A DNA stretch of 64,000 bases from Herbihabitans rhizosphaerae. GTDB lineage: Bacteria; Actinomycetota; Actinomycetes; Mycobacteriales; Pseudonocardiaceae. Both the position numbers and the translations under genes were made by a program. The stretch is taken from contig NZ_SGWQ01000004.1 in the NCBI RefSeq assembly GCF_004216555.1, forward strand, positions 1-64,000, in the 5' to 3' direction. Position 1 is the first letter of the stretch. Every line of letters starts with the position of its first letter. Positions 15,717 to 24,304 of the stretch are shown here, one piece after another. The notes beneath the pieces are model-generated. The model was given only the letters and a program-made list of their open reading frames with translations. It ran no database searches and was not told where the DNA came from.

Positions 15717-16613
15717 TCAGGCCACTGCGGCGGCGCGGAGTTCGGCGAGCAGGGTGCGCACGGCGGGGCGTTCGAGTGCCGATTCGCGCACGGCGGCGTG
15801 GATCACGCGCACCGGCTCGGGGTTGCGCAGCCGGCGCACGACGACCTTGGGATTGCGGTTGCCCAGCGCGAGTACCGGGATCACGGTCACGCCGAGGCCG
15901 GCGGCGACGAACCCCTGCGCGGTCTGATAGTCCTCCGACTCGACCACCATGGTCGGCGAGAACCCGGCCGCGGCGCACGCCTCCACGAGCACGTGCAGGC
16001 ACGGCCCCGGCGGCCACTCGTTGCCGATCCACGGCTCGTCCGCGAGATCGGCGAGGTCGACGATTCGCTTGCGGGACAACGGATGCCCGACCGGAACCAC
16101 CGCGCGGTACGGGTCGTCGAGCAGGTGCACCAGCCGCACACCCCGAGGCGGCGGCTCCGGGCGCGGGAACACCACGATCGCCACGTCCGCCTCGCCGGAG
16201 GCGACCAGCGGCAGCGGATCGTCCGGCTCGACCAGCTTCAAGTCCAGGTGCAGATCCGGCTGCGCGCGCCGCAGCGCCGCGACCGCGGGCGGCACCAGCG
16301 ACGCGCCGGCGGTGGCGAAGTAGCGCACCGACAGCCGCCCGCCACGGCTCTGTTTCAGCTCGGTGAGCGCCGCCTCCGCCTCCGCGACCTGACGGCCGAG
16401 GATCTCCGCGTGCTCGGCGAGCAGCGTGCCGGCCGGCGTCGGGCGGACACCGCGACCGACCCGCTCCAGCACGGCGGCGCCGGCCTCCCGTTCCAAAGTG
16501 GACAGTTGCTGACTGATCGCGGACGGGGTGTAGCCGAGGTTGCGGGCGGCGGCCGAGATCGACCCGCTGCTGACCACGGCACGCAGCACCTGGAGCCGCC
16601 GGACGTCCAACAT
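15717..16613 (-). CDS. LysR-family transcriptional regulator
   Basis: 298 aa. The N-terminal winged HTH is MLDVRRLQVLRAVVSSGSIS, AAARNLGYTPSAISQQLSTLE, followed by the linker helix and a two-lobed substrate-binding domain. It diverges from the EamA transporter gene with 106 bp between starts, the usual arrangement for a LysR protein controlling its neighbour. The inducer is unknown. ATG at 16613. Confidence 0.9.
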   Translation of the reverse strand: MLDVRRLQVLRAVVSSGSISAAARNLGYTPSAISQQLSTLEREAGAAVLERVGRGVRPTPAGTLLAEHAEILGRQVAEAEAALTELKQSRGGRLSVRYFATAGASLVPPAVAALRRAQPDLHLDLKLVEPDDPLPLVASGEADVAIVVFPRPEPPPRGVRLVHLLDDPYRAVVPVGHPLSRKRIVDLADLADEPWIGNEWPPGPCLHVLVEACAAAGFSPTMVVESEDYQTAQGFVAAGLGVTVIPVLALGNRNPKVVVRRLRNPEPVRVIHAAVRESALERPAVRTLLAELRAAAVA

Positions 16614-16719
16614 GCGATCAACCTTACAGGTTTGCTAACAGGTGCACTCAGAATTAGTCGCTTGTCCTAACGGTTCGCCGCGGTGAGACTGGACGCCGGG
16701 CGCGACGGGAGGAGTGCGG

Positions 16720-17667
16720 GTGGGCGAGGCGAGAACGCTGTTGCGGATGGGTGCGCTCGCGCTGATGTGGGGATCCAGCTTCTTGTGGATCAAGCTCGGG
16801 CTGGAGGCGCTCTCGCCGGTGCAGCTCGTGTTCGGGCGGTTGTTGCTCGGCTCGCTCGTGCTGACCGTCCTGGTGTTCGCCTACCGCGACCGGTTCCCGC
16901 GCGGCCGGCGGATCTGGCTGCTGCTCGCCGGTGCGGCGCTGTTCCACAACGCGATGCCGTTCCTGCTGTTCGCGATCGGCGAGCAGACCGTCGACTCCGG
17001 TGTCACCGGTGTGATCAACTCGACGTCCGCGCTGTGGGCGCTGCTGGTCGCCTGGCTGTGGCGCACCGAGAAGCCGACCACCATGCGCACGATAGGCTTC
17101 TTCGTCGGGCTCGCCGGCACGCTGCTGATCTTCGCGCCGTGGCAGGCGTCCGGGCTGATCTCCTGGGGCGCGTTCGCGTTGCTGATGGCCTCGATCAGCT
17201 ACGGCGTGGTGTTCGTCTACGAGGGCAAGTACCTGTCCGCCACGGGCACCTCGCCGGTGGTGCTGTCGGCGGGTCAGATGATCCTCGCGACCGGGATGAT
17301 CACGCTGGTCATGCCGTTCGGCGGCACGGCACCGGTGCACCTGGACTGGACCGCGGCCATCGCGGTGATCGTGCTCGGCGTGTTCTCCAGCGGGTTCGCG
17401 TTCGTGCTGAGCTACCGCCTGCTCGCCGACGAGGGCGCGGTTGCCGCCTCGACCGTCGGCTATCTGCTGCCCGTCGTGTCCGTGCTGCTCGGCACGGTCT
17501 TCCTGAACGAGGCGCTGAACGTGCGAGTGATCATCGGCATGGCGATCGTGCTCGCCGGGGTCGCGCTGACCAGGGTCACGCCGCCGCGTCAGACGCCCAC
17601 ATCGCCCCCGGAGAGGATCACCACCGGCGTGCCGGTCGAGTCGGCCCAGCCGTCCGCCGGCCACTGA
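16720..17667 (+). CDS. EamA/DMT-superfamily transporter
   Basis: 315 aa, ten predicted membrane helices in two EamA repeats: ALMWGSSFLWIKLGLEALSP opens the first, and SWGAFALLMASISYGVVFVY opens the second. The GTG at 16720 was chosen over the GTG at 16714 because GGGAGGAG (16708-16714) is then correctly spaced. Likely a metabolite exporter controlled by the divergent LysR protein. The last 79 nt overlap the convergent putative immunity gene, which is unusually long for two real genes. Confidence 0.88.
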   Translation: MGEARTLLRMGALALMWGSSFLWIKLGLEALSPVQLVFGRLLLGSLVLTVLVFAYRDRFPRGRRIWLLLAGAALFHNAMPFLLFAIGEQTVDSGVTGVINSTSALWALLVAWLWRTEKPTTMRTIGFFVGLAGTLLIFAPWQASGLISWGAFALLMASISYGVVFVYEGKYLSATGTSPVVLSAGQMILATGMITLVMPFGGTAPVHLDWTAAIAVIVLGVFSSGFAFVLSYRLLADEGAVAASTVGYLLPVVSVLLGTVFLNEALNVRVIIGMAIVLAGVALTRVTPPRQTPTSPPERITTGVPVESAQPSAGH

Positions 17668-18062
17668 CCCTCGCGCTCGGTGAACAACCAGACCGTCGCG
17701 GCGCTGAGCTGATCGTCGTTCACGGTCATGATCGCGCGGAACGGTCGGCCGGGATCGGCCAGTAGCGCCGCCCGCAGCGCGCGCACGGCCACCGCGTACG
17801 CGCGCAGGAACGCGGTCTCGCGCCACGAGTCGGCCGGCAGGTCGTCCACGTCCACCCGGATCTTGTTGAACTCCCACTCGATCGCGGTCGCGTCGAAGTA
17901 GCGGCCGGCGTTGGCCGGGTCGTACTGGGTCGGCGTGCACAGCAGCACGTCCGGCTCCAGTACCCGCCAGGCACGCCGCACCCGCTCCTCGAGGCGCTCG
18001 GGGAGCGGGATGGCGGCGTCCACGTGGTCCAGATAGCGCGCCGCGGGCCGGCTGGCGATCAT
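17589..18062 (-). CDS. putative immunity protein for the Hint-domain toxin
   Basis: 157 aa, soluble, no recognised domain. Notable stretches: ARYLDHVDAAIPLPERLEER, a CTPTQYDPANAGRYFDATAIEWEFNKIRVDVDDLP segment read across residues 42-76, and a C-terminal VVILSGGDVGV. The ATG at 18062 overlaps the toxin-like gene's stop by four bases (ATGA), so it is made immediately after that protein. A small soluble gene directly behind a Hint/toxin gene is the standard position of a cognate immunity gene. The role is inferred from context only. Confidence 0.6.
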   Translation of the reverse strand: MIASRPAARYLDHVDAAIPLPERLEERVRRAWRVLEPDVLLCTPTQYDPANAGRYFDATAIEWEFNKIRVDVDDLPADSWRETAFLRAYAVAVRALRAALLADPGRPFRAIMTVNDDQLSAATVWLFTEREGQWPADGWADSTGTPVVILSGGDVGV

Positions 18063-20209
18063 GGTTTCTTCTCGCAGAGGTACTGCTCGAGCGCCTTGCG
18101 GATACCCGCCTGCGCCTTCTGGTCGATGTCCTTCTGGATCTTATTCGGCAGCGGGATGCCGTCGGCGGTGAAGAACTTGCCCGTCGCGGAGTCGTACTCG
18201 TAGCGGGTGGCGCCGGTGACGTTGTCCAGCTGCACGTGCAGGCTGCCCGGACGTTCGCCGGGTGCCCCGTTCTCCACGTCGATCCGCCAGGCGCGCTTGC
18301 CGACCTGACCGCTGGCCACGGTGATCGACTTGTCCAGCTTCACGCCGCACGCGCCGCGCATCGTGGTCGTCGTGGTCGGCGTGCCGCTGGGTTTCACCGA
18401 CGTCGTGCTGGTGGGTGTCTTGCACTTCTTCGGCCTCGGCGCCGAGTCGTTGTGTACCAGGACCGGCGTGTCACCGGCGAGCACGAAGTAGGTGTGCAAC
18501 CCGTCGACCGTGAGGTTGTGCACCCGGGTGTCCAGCGCGCGCGTGCGCACCGCGGTGATCTGCGTCCAGGTGCCCGACGAGGTGCGCAAGGCGCTGCCCG
18601 GCCGCAGGTCGGCGGCGGTCACCCAGGCGCGGGCGCCGGGCAGCCAGAACGGGTGGTTGTCGGTCGCGGAGATTGTGCTGTCGCCGATCCGCAGGTCCAC
18701 GATCTTCTTGGCGCCCGCGCCGGTGATCGTGTCGGTGACCGGATGCGGCCCCTGCCGACCGGTCGCCGGATCGGCCGCGAGCACCTGGTCGCCGACGCGC
18801 ACGGCCTCGATGGCCTTCGCGCCGCCGTCGCCCATCAGCACCCGGGTGCCGGGCAGGAAGCTGTTCGGCCCGCAGCCGTCGCGCTGGTCGCGGTCCAGCT
18901 TGTCGATGATCTGCTGCACGTTGACCTGCGCGGTGGCGACGATGTCGGCCATGCCGGTGGTCATGATCGTGTACGGCACCGGCCGGCCGCCGGACGCCGC
19001 GGACTGCGCCTGGGCGGCCGCCCGCTTCTGCGCCTCGACCGCGGTGAACACGCCGCCGGCGCCCGGGTTGAAGCAACTGATCTGACCGCCGCTGTTGGGC
19101 GCCATGACGGCCGAGCCGACGCAACTGCCGGCCGGGCGGCCGTCGATCTGCACGGTCGCGGTCATGGTGGCGGCGACCTGGCCGCCGGAGATCGTGCCCT
19201 TCGCGGTGACCGTGTTGTTCACGGTCGCGGTGACCCCGCAGCCGCCCCCGCCGCAGTTGACGGTCGCCGAACCCTGGAGGTCGAACTGGATGCTGGTGTC
19301 GACGGCGTTGGCCAACTGCCGCGCCTCGGTGCGCAGCTCGTCGTAGGTCGCGTCGAGTTCGGGGCCTTCGAGACCGGTGAGGTCGGTCTCGCCTGGTGAG
19401 GCTTGCTGGGCGGCGAGCCACTCCGGTTCGTTCGGCGTCTCGGACGTGGGCGTCGGCCGGCCGGGAATGCTGGGCATGCCGGGGATTTGCGGCATGCCGG
19501 GCACCTGCGGCATTCCCGGTGGCAGTTCGGCGGTCTTGGTGAAGCGGAGAACCCGGTGCGGCTCGTCCTTGGTGATGTCCAGCCGGCCCTCGGCGGTGGT
19601 CACCGTCAGCGCGGGCTTGCCGTCCACGGTCGTGCCGGGGGCGTCGGCGCGCGGGAACTTGTCGTCGCCTGTGTCGTCCAGTGCCGCCTTGAAGTCACCG
19701 GCCAGCGCGCTCGGCGACAGCACCTGTTCGAGCATCGGGCCGAACAGCGCGTCCTCGCCGGTGATCCACTTGCCCTCGATGGCCGTGGGCTCGACCGAGC
19801 GTCCGGCGCCGGGAGGCAGGAAACCCTTGGGCGGCTTGATGAACAGCCTGCCGTCGACGGTCATCACGCCGAACTTCTGGTTGAGCAGGCTCATCGTGCC
19901 GATGCCGTAGCCCGAGTCGGTCATCTTCATGTCGAACCGGTCGTTGCGGAACCGGACGGCGGGCGTGGCGGCCAGCTCGCTCAGCGCCTGGTCGAACGCG
20001 GTGCGATCGGCCCGCTTCGGGTCCTGCTCCTGTTGCGGCGACGGCCAGGTCAGCCAGGTGACCAGACCGGCGGCGAGTGCGAGAACCACGGCGGCGGCGA
20101 TGCCGAGAACGAGACGTCCACGCCGCCGTGGCGGGGGCGGCGGCGATGCCCAGTAGTGCCCGCCGGTCATCTGGTTCGGCCAGGGCGGTTGGTTGTTCGG
20201 CGCCGTCAT
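18059..20209 (-). CDS. membrane-anchored polymorphic toxin candidate with pretoxin Hint domain
   Basis: 716 aa from the ATG at 20209 (GAGGGGAA upstream). Order: Pro/Arg-rich cytoplasmic start; one membrane helix at about 32-54; an extracytoplasmic domain (about 65-230) resembling LppX/LprG-like lipid-binding folds; a PGMPQVPGMPQIPGMP spacer (231-250); a Gly/Cys-rich region; a Hint domain at about 448-587 with NSFLPGTRVL, TDNHPFW (TxxH block) and the end motif TPVLVHN; a Thr/Pro linker; and a C-terminal domain (about 620-716) with KRAWRIDVEN and IRKALEQYL. Hint is self-cleaving and would release the C-terminal toxin. Position 1 is Ser, not Cys. Confidence 0.78.
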   Translation of the reverse strand: MTAPNNQPPWPNQMTGGHYWASPPPPPRRRGRLVLGIAAAVVLALAAGLVTWLTWPSPQQEQDPKRADRTAFDQALSELAATPAVRFRNDRFDMKMTDSGYGIGTMSLLNQKFGVMTVDGRLFIKPPKGFLPPGAGRSVEPTAIEGKWITGEDALFGPMLEQVLSPSALAGDFKAALDDTGDDKFPRADAPGTTVDGKPALTVTTAEGRLDITKDEPHRVLRFTKTAELPPGMPQVPGMPQIPGMPSIPGRPTPTSETPNEPEWLAAQQASPGETDLTGLEGPELDATYDELRTEARQLANAVDTSIQFDLQGSATVNCGGGGCGVTATVNNTVTAKGTISGGQVAATMTATVQIDGRPAGSCVGSAVMAPNSGGQISCFNPGAGGVFTAVEAQKRAAAQAQSAASGGRPVPYTIMTTGMADIVATAQVNVQQIIDKLDRDQRDGCGPNSFLPGTRVLMGDGGAKAIEAVRVGDQVLAADPATGRQGPHPVTDTITGAGAKKIVDLRIGDSTISATDNHPFWLPGARAWVTAADLRPGSALRTSSGTWTQITAVRTRALDTRVHNLTVDGLHTYFVLAGDTPVLVHNDSAPRPKKCKTPTSTTSVKPSGTPTTTTTMRGACGVKLDKSITVASGQVGKRAWRIDVENGAPGERPGSLHVQLDNVTGATRYEYDSATGKFFTADGIPLPNKIQKDIDQKAQAGIRKALEQYLCEKKP

Positions 20210-20336
20210 CACAGTTCCCCTCTGCCCGCGGGCCGCACCACCCTCGGGGCTGATCGACGATTCGACGCATTGGTGAACGGGTCCGTTCCCTGGTAAGTAT
20301 CGACAACGATTTCCAGTAACGTGTAGGCTCGTCCAC

Positions 20337-21068
20337 ATGTCGGATGCCGGCTACCAGGTGAACGCCCAGTACTACGATCTGATCTTCCCGTCGTCGATCC
20401 ACGACACACTGGCCGCCGGCCTGCGGGCGCTGCTGCCCGGCGCGCGCACGATCGTGGAGATCGGCCCGGGCACCGGACGGTTCACCCAGGAGATCCTGGC
20501 GCTGCTGCCCGACGGCGGCGAGCTGTTCGCCGTCGAGCCGTCGCCGGCCATGCGCGCGGCGCTGGCCACCCGGCTCACCGGGCTGCCGAAGGCCGCCGAC
20601 GTGGTGACCGTGCTGCCCGAGGACGGGCTGACCGCGCGGGTCGGCGCACCGGTGGACGCCGTGGTCGTGCTGAACGTGCTCACCCACCTCGGCCCGGACG
20701 AACGGGCCCGGCTGTGGCGGCACTGGGCCGGCATGCTGACCCCGAGCGGGCTGGTGATCGCGGACGCGCAGTTCATCCAGGAGCCGGTCGACGTCCCGCC
20801 GACGGTGGCCGAGGGCAGGCGGCTCGGGCGGCGGTACTACGACACCGTGATGCGTGCGAGAGTCCTTGACACGCAACGGGTTCTGTGGGCGATGACCTAC
20901 CGCACGCACGAGGGCGGCGAGATCGTCCGCGAGGAGACCGCCGAGTTCGACTCGTACGTGATGTCCGACGACCGGCTCGACGCGGAGCTGGCCGACGCCG
21001 GATTCACGGCGGTACCGGACCGCCCGGACGGAGTACTCGCCTGGCGGCTGGCTACGCCGACTCAGTGA
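20337..21068 (+). CDS. class I SAM-dependent methyltransferase
   Basis: 243 aa. SAM-binding motif I IVEIGPGTGRFTQEI at about residues 38-52, acidic loop AVEPSPAMRAAL, motif II VDAVVVLNVLTHLGPDER and motif III GMLTPSGLVIAD. ATG at 20337, divergent from the toxin-like gene with 127 bp between. Monocistronic. The substrate cannot be predicted; small-molecule methylation is usual for this group. Confidence 0.85.
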   Translation: MSDAGYQVNAQYYDLIFPSSIHDTLAAGLRALLPGARTIVEIGPGTGRFTQEILALLPDGGELFAVEPSPAMRAALATRLTGLPKAADVVTVLPEDGLTARVGAPVDAVVVLNVLTHLGPDERARLWRHWAGMLTPSGLVIADAQFIQEPVDVPPTVAEGRRLGRRYYDTVMRARVLDTQRVLWAMTYRTHEGGEIVREETAEFDSYVMSDDRLDAELADAGFTAVPDRPDGVLAWRLATPTQ

Positions 21069-21138
21069 CGACGGTTGTCATATACCCGCATAGCCGATAG
21101 CACTTGAATTTCGATCGCGACAGAAGGAGTGGATGTCC

Positions 21139-21531
21139 GTGTCACTCGATGTTTCGCCGGAACTGCTGCAGCGCGCCGAAGCCGGTCAGGTGGACGACGC
21201 GGAGTTCGTCGCCTGCGTCCGCGACTCGCTGCCCTACGCGTGGAAGGTGTTCAGCTCGGTGGTCACCGACCTGAACGCCGGAACCGCGCCGTTCGCCGAC
21301 AACGAGACGCCACCGCCGAGCGAGGTCGAGCGTGGGCAGTTGTTGCGCGCGTTGGCGTCCGACTCGATCCGTGGTGGCCTGGAGCGCCACTTCGGCGTGA
21401 AGCTGGCCTTCCAGAACTGTCACCGGGTGGCGGCGTTCCGCCCGTCCGCCGTGGACAGTGACGAGTATCGGGCGTTCATCTCCCCGCGCAACCAACTGCT
21501 CAACCAGAGCCCCGAGTTGCGCGACTGCTGA
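21139..21531 (+). CDS. SCO5389-like conserved actinobacterial protein
   Basis: 130 aa. The GTG at 21139 is preferred over the ATG at 21133 because AAGGAG is then about 9 nt away, and family members start (M)SLDVSP. It contains VRDSLPYAWKVFSSVV, FADNETPPPSEVERGQLLRA and LAFQNCHRVAAF, ending LLNQSPELRDC, which I recognise as the SCO5389 family. Function unknown; soluble. Its 3' end overlaps the convergent LLM gene by 32 nt. Confidence 0.75.
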   Translation: MSLDVSPELLQRAEAGQVDDAEFVACVRDSLPYAWKVFSSVVTDLNAGTAPFADNETPPPSEVERGQLLRALASDSIRGGLERHFGVKLAFQNCHRVAAFRPSAVDSDEYRAFISPRNQLLNQSPELRDC

Positions 21532-22519
21532 TAGCTGAGCCGAGTCGTTCGATCGTGCGCTTGGTCAGCGCGTGGTCGCCGGTGCCTTCCACCATGGCGA
21601 TCACGTGCCGGATGCCGGTTCGCTCCGCGCTGTCCAACAGTGCGGCGGCGCACTCGTCAGCCGTGCCGACCGGGTGCAGCGAGCAGAGCTGCTCGGCGTA
21701 CTCGTGCGGGTCCCGCATCGTGCGGGGCCGGCCGTCGACCGTGACGTAGCCGGCGAGGCCCGTGCGCAACCAGCCCGGCATCGCGCCGAGCAGTTGTGCG
21801 CGGGCCTCGTCCGCGCTGTCCGCCACGTGCGCGAGCACCGCGGACACGTGCGGCACGGCGGCCGGATCGTGCCCCGCCTCGGCCGCGCGCGCCGCGTACC
21901 GGCGCACCATGGCGGCCTTCTCCTCGTCGTCCAGTTGCATGCCGAGCAGCATCGGCAGTCCGCGCGCCGCCGCGATGTCCACAGTGGACTGAGAGGTGCA
22001 CGCGACGGTCACCGGTGGGTGCGGCACGGTGTGCGGGCGCGGCACCATCGGCACTTCGCGGAAGCGGAACGCCGGCCCGTCCGCCGAGATCCGCTCGTCG
22101 GTGAGTGCGCGCAGCAGCAGATCGAGCGACTCGGCGAAATCCCGTTCGTAGCGGGCGATCCCGGTGCCGAACACCTCCAGGTCGACCCACGGCCCGCCAC
22201 GCCCGACGCCCAGATGCACCCGGCCGCCGGACAGGTTGTCCAGCAGCGCCACCTGCTCGGCGAGCGCGACCGGGTGCGTGGTGGACAGCACGCTGACCGC
22301 GGTGCCCAGGGTGATCCGCTCGGTGCGGCCGAGCAGCGTGGCGGCGAAGGTGATCGCGGACGGGCACACGCCGTAGGACATGAAGTGGTGCTCGGCGATC
22401 CACGCGTCGTCGAACCCGGCTCGCTCCGCGGTCACCACGGCGTCGGCGGCCCGGCGCAGCGCCTCCGCGTCGGTCTGCCCGGGAAACCGGCCGGCAAGCA
22501 GGAAGATTCCGAATCGCAC
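21500..22519 (-). CDS. LLM-class (luciferase-like, probably F420- or flavin-dependent) oxidoreductase
   Basis: 339 aa TIM-barrel. Diagnostic stretches are RFGIFLLAGRFPGQTDAE, DDAWIAEHHFMSYGVCPSA, ITLGTAVSVLSTTHPVALAEQ, and LSGGRVHLGVGRGG. The first segments place it in the bacterial-luciferase superfamily. Cofactor is F420 or FMN; sequence alone does not decide. ATG at 22519. It diverges from the MpaB-like gene with 25 bp between, leaving little room for separate promoters. Confidence 0.85.
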   Translation of the reverse strand: MRFGIFLLAGRFPGQTDAEALRRAADAVVTAERAGFDDAWIAEHHFMSYGVCPSAITFAATLLGRTERITLGTAVSVLSTTHPVALAEQVALLDNLSGGRVHLGVGRGGPWVDLEVFGTGIARYERDFAESLDLLLRALTDERISADGPAFRFREVPMVPRPHTVPHPPVTVACTSQSTVDIAAARGLPMLLGMQLDDEEKAAMVRRYAARAAEAGHDPAAVPHVSAVLAHVADSADEARAQLLGAMPGWLRTGLAGYVTVDGRPRTMRDPHEYAEQLCSLHPVGTADECAAALLDSAERTGIRHVIAMVEGTGDHALTKRTIERLGSAISSRATRGSG

Positions 22520-22544
22520 GGCGTGATCGTGTCATCCTGGGGGC

Positions 22545-23426
22545 ATGAGCCACGCCGTCGCGTCCGCGGAGACGATCGGGGAGACGACGTACGGGCTGGC
22601 CGGGCCGCGCTCGGTGACCTGGCAGCTGCACGCCGATCCGTCGATGTGGCTGGGCGGCATCGCGAGCCTGTACCTGCAGGCGCTGCACCCGCGCACGGTC
22701 GCCGGCGTCGTGCAGAACTCCGACTACCGCACCAACCCGCTCGGCCGCCTGGTGAGCACCGCCGAGTTCGTCACCGTCGGCGTGTACGGCCGGCGCGACA
22801 AGATCGAGGCGGCCGCCGCGCGGGTGCGCCGGGTGCACGCCTCGCTGCGGGCCACCGATCCCGACACCGGGCGCACGTTCCGCGTCGACGAGCCCGATCT
22901 GCTGCTGTGGGTGCACTGCGCCGAGGTCCACTCGTTCCTCGACGTCGCGCGCCGGGCCGGCTATCCGCTGACCGACGCGCAGGCCGACCGGTACCTCGAC
23001 GAGCAGCGCGCCACCGCCGCGCTGGTCGGCCTCGACCCCGCGGCGGTGCCCGGCTCGGTCACCGCCATGGACGCCTACCTCGCGTCGACGCGCCCGGCGC
23101 TGCGGCACACCGACGACTCCCAGGGCATCTATGACTACCTGCACCGGCCGCCGGTCACCGGGAGGCTGCGCCTCGGGCTGCCAGTGTACGAGCCGGTGAT
23201 CGGCCACCTCGCGTACTCGCTGCTGCCCGCCTGGGCCCGGCGGCTCTACGGGCACCGCGCCTACCCGGACGCCGTGGCCACCGCGATGTTGCGCACCCTG
23301 CGGACCGCGGCGCTGGCCACCCGGGGCGTGAACCCGTTCCTCGGCCCGCATCCGTCTGTGCGGCAAGCGATCCGCGATCTGGGGGAGTGGGCCCGACCGT
23401 CGCCGGCGAACCTGCCGGAGGCGTGA
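22545..23426 (+). CDS. oxygenase MpaB family protein (DUF2236)
   Basis: 293 aa. The family hallmark is GGIASLYLQALHPRTVAGV near residues 37-55. Further conserved pieces are LLWVHCAEVHSFLDVARR and GHLAYSLLPAWARRLYG. MpaB/Lcp-like proteins are heme b oxygenases or related enzymes; the HPRTVAGV and WVHCAEVHS histidines are probable heme ligands. Directly abuts crcB (stop, then GTG), so all three rightward genes are likely one transcript. Confidence 0.82.
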   Translation: MSHAVASAETIGETTYGLAGPRSVTWQLHADPSMWLGGIASLYLQALHPRTVAGVVQNSDYRTNPLGRLVSTAEFVTVGVYGRRDKIEAAAARVRRVHASLRATDPDTGRTFRVDEPDLLLWVHCAEVHSFLDVARRAGYPLTDAQADRYLDEQRATAALVGLDPAAVPGSVTAMDAYLASTRPALRHTDDSQGIYDYLHRPPVTGRLRLGLPVYEPVIGHLAYSLLPAWARRLYGHRAYPDAVATAMLRTLRTAALATRGVNPFLGPHPSVRQAIRDLGEWARPSPANLPEA

Positions 23427-23894
23427 GTGTCCACACAGGACGGTCGGCCGTTCGAGGCCGTCGACCCCGACGTCGACCTGCATGACGAGTACCAGCGCGA
23501 TGAGCTGACTCGCGAGCGGTGGCACGTGCCGGCCGCGATCGCCGCGGGTGGTGCGCTCGGCGCGGTCGCGCGCTACGGGATCTCCGCGGCGTTTCCGCAC
23601 CCGGGCGCGGCGTTCCCGTGGGCGACGTTCGGCATCAACCTCGCCGGCTGCCTGCTGATCGGCGTGCTGATGGTGTTCGTCGCGGAGACCGAACAGGCGC
23701 ACCCGCTGCTGCGCCCGTTCGCCGGGGTGGGCGTGCTCGGCGGGTTCACCACGTTCTCCGCCTACGTCGAGGAGACCCGCCAGCTCGTCGCCGCGCACGC
23801 GTGGGGGACGGCGGCCGGGTATGTCGCCAGCACGCTGATCGGCGCGCTGCTGTCTGTCTACTGTGGACTGATGCTGGGGCGGGCGCTGCGGTGA
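23427..23894 (+). CDS. crcB: fluoride channel subunit CrcB/Fluc 1
   Basis: 155 aa. About 35 hydrophilic N-terminal residues precede four membrane helices. Fluc signatures: AAGGALGAVARYGI in helix 1, FPWATFGINLAGCLLIG in helix 2 and GGFTTFSAYVEE in the helix 3 break that binds Na+ and fluoride. GTG start immediately after the MpaB-like stop. It pairs with the second crcB to make a heterodimeric fluoride exporter. The extra hydrophilic N-terminus is longer than usual. Confidence 0.92.
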   Translation: MSTQDGRPFEAVDPDVDLHDEYQRDELTRERWHVPAAIAAGGALGAVARYGISAAFPHPGAAFPWATFGINLAGCLLIGVLMVFVAETEQAHPLLRPFAGVGVLGGFTTFSAYVEETRQLVAAHAWGTAAGYVASTLIGALLSVYCGLMLGRALR

Positions 23895-24247
23895 CCGCGC
23901 TGCTGGTGATGCTCGGCGCGGCGGTCGGCGCACCGCTGCGCTATCTGATCGACCGGACCGTGCAGGCGCGGCACGAGTCGACGGTGCCGTGGGGCACCTG
24001 GTCGGTGAACGTGCTCGGTTGCCTGGTGCTCGGCACGCTCGCCGGCGTGGGCGGCGCGCTGCCGCAGCCGGTGATGTCCTTGCTGGGCACGGGTTTCTGC
24101 GGCGCGCTGACCACATACAGCACGTTCGGCTACGAGACCGTGCGGCTGATCGAGACGCGGGCCTACCGGGCCGCGCTCGCCAACGTCGTGGTCAGTCTTG
24201 TCGTCGGGAGCGGCGCGCTCGTGCTCGGCTACCTGGTGGCGCGCTGA
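23891..24247 (+). CDS. crcB: fluoride channel subunit CrcB/Fluc 2
   Basis: 118 aa from the GTG at 23891, overlapping the first crcB stop by four bases. Four helices with GAAVGAPLRYLIDR, WGTWSVNVLGCLVLG and GFCGALTTYSTFGYE. Tandem crcB genes encode the two antiparallel halves of a Fluc channel, protecting the cytoplasm from fluoride. No fluoride riboswitch was seen upstream of the pair. Confidence 0.92.
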   Translation: MTALLVMLGAAVGAPLRYLIDRTVQARHESTVPWGTWSVNVLGCLVLGTLAGVGGALPQPVMSLLGTGFCGALTTYSTFGYETVRLIETRAYRAALANVVVSLVVGSGALVLGYLVAR

Positions 24248-24304
24248 GCAAGTCCATGCGATCGACGGTTGTGGCGAAGTGTGTGCGGTGTCACGTTGTC
24301 TGGT

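Noticed and set aside
24249-24304. Fluoride riboswitch associated with the crcB pair
   Set aside because: No crcB-motif pattern found here or before 22545; the genes are coupled to the MpaB-like gene instead.
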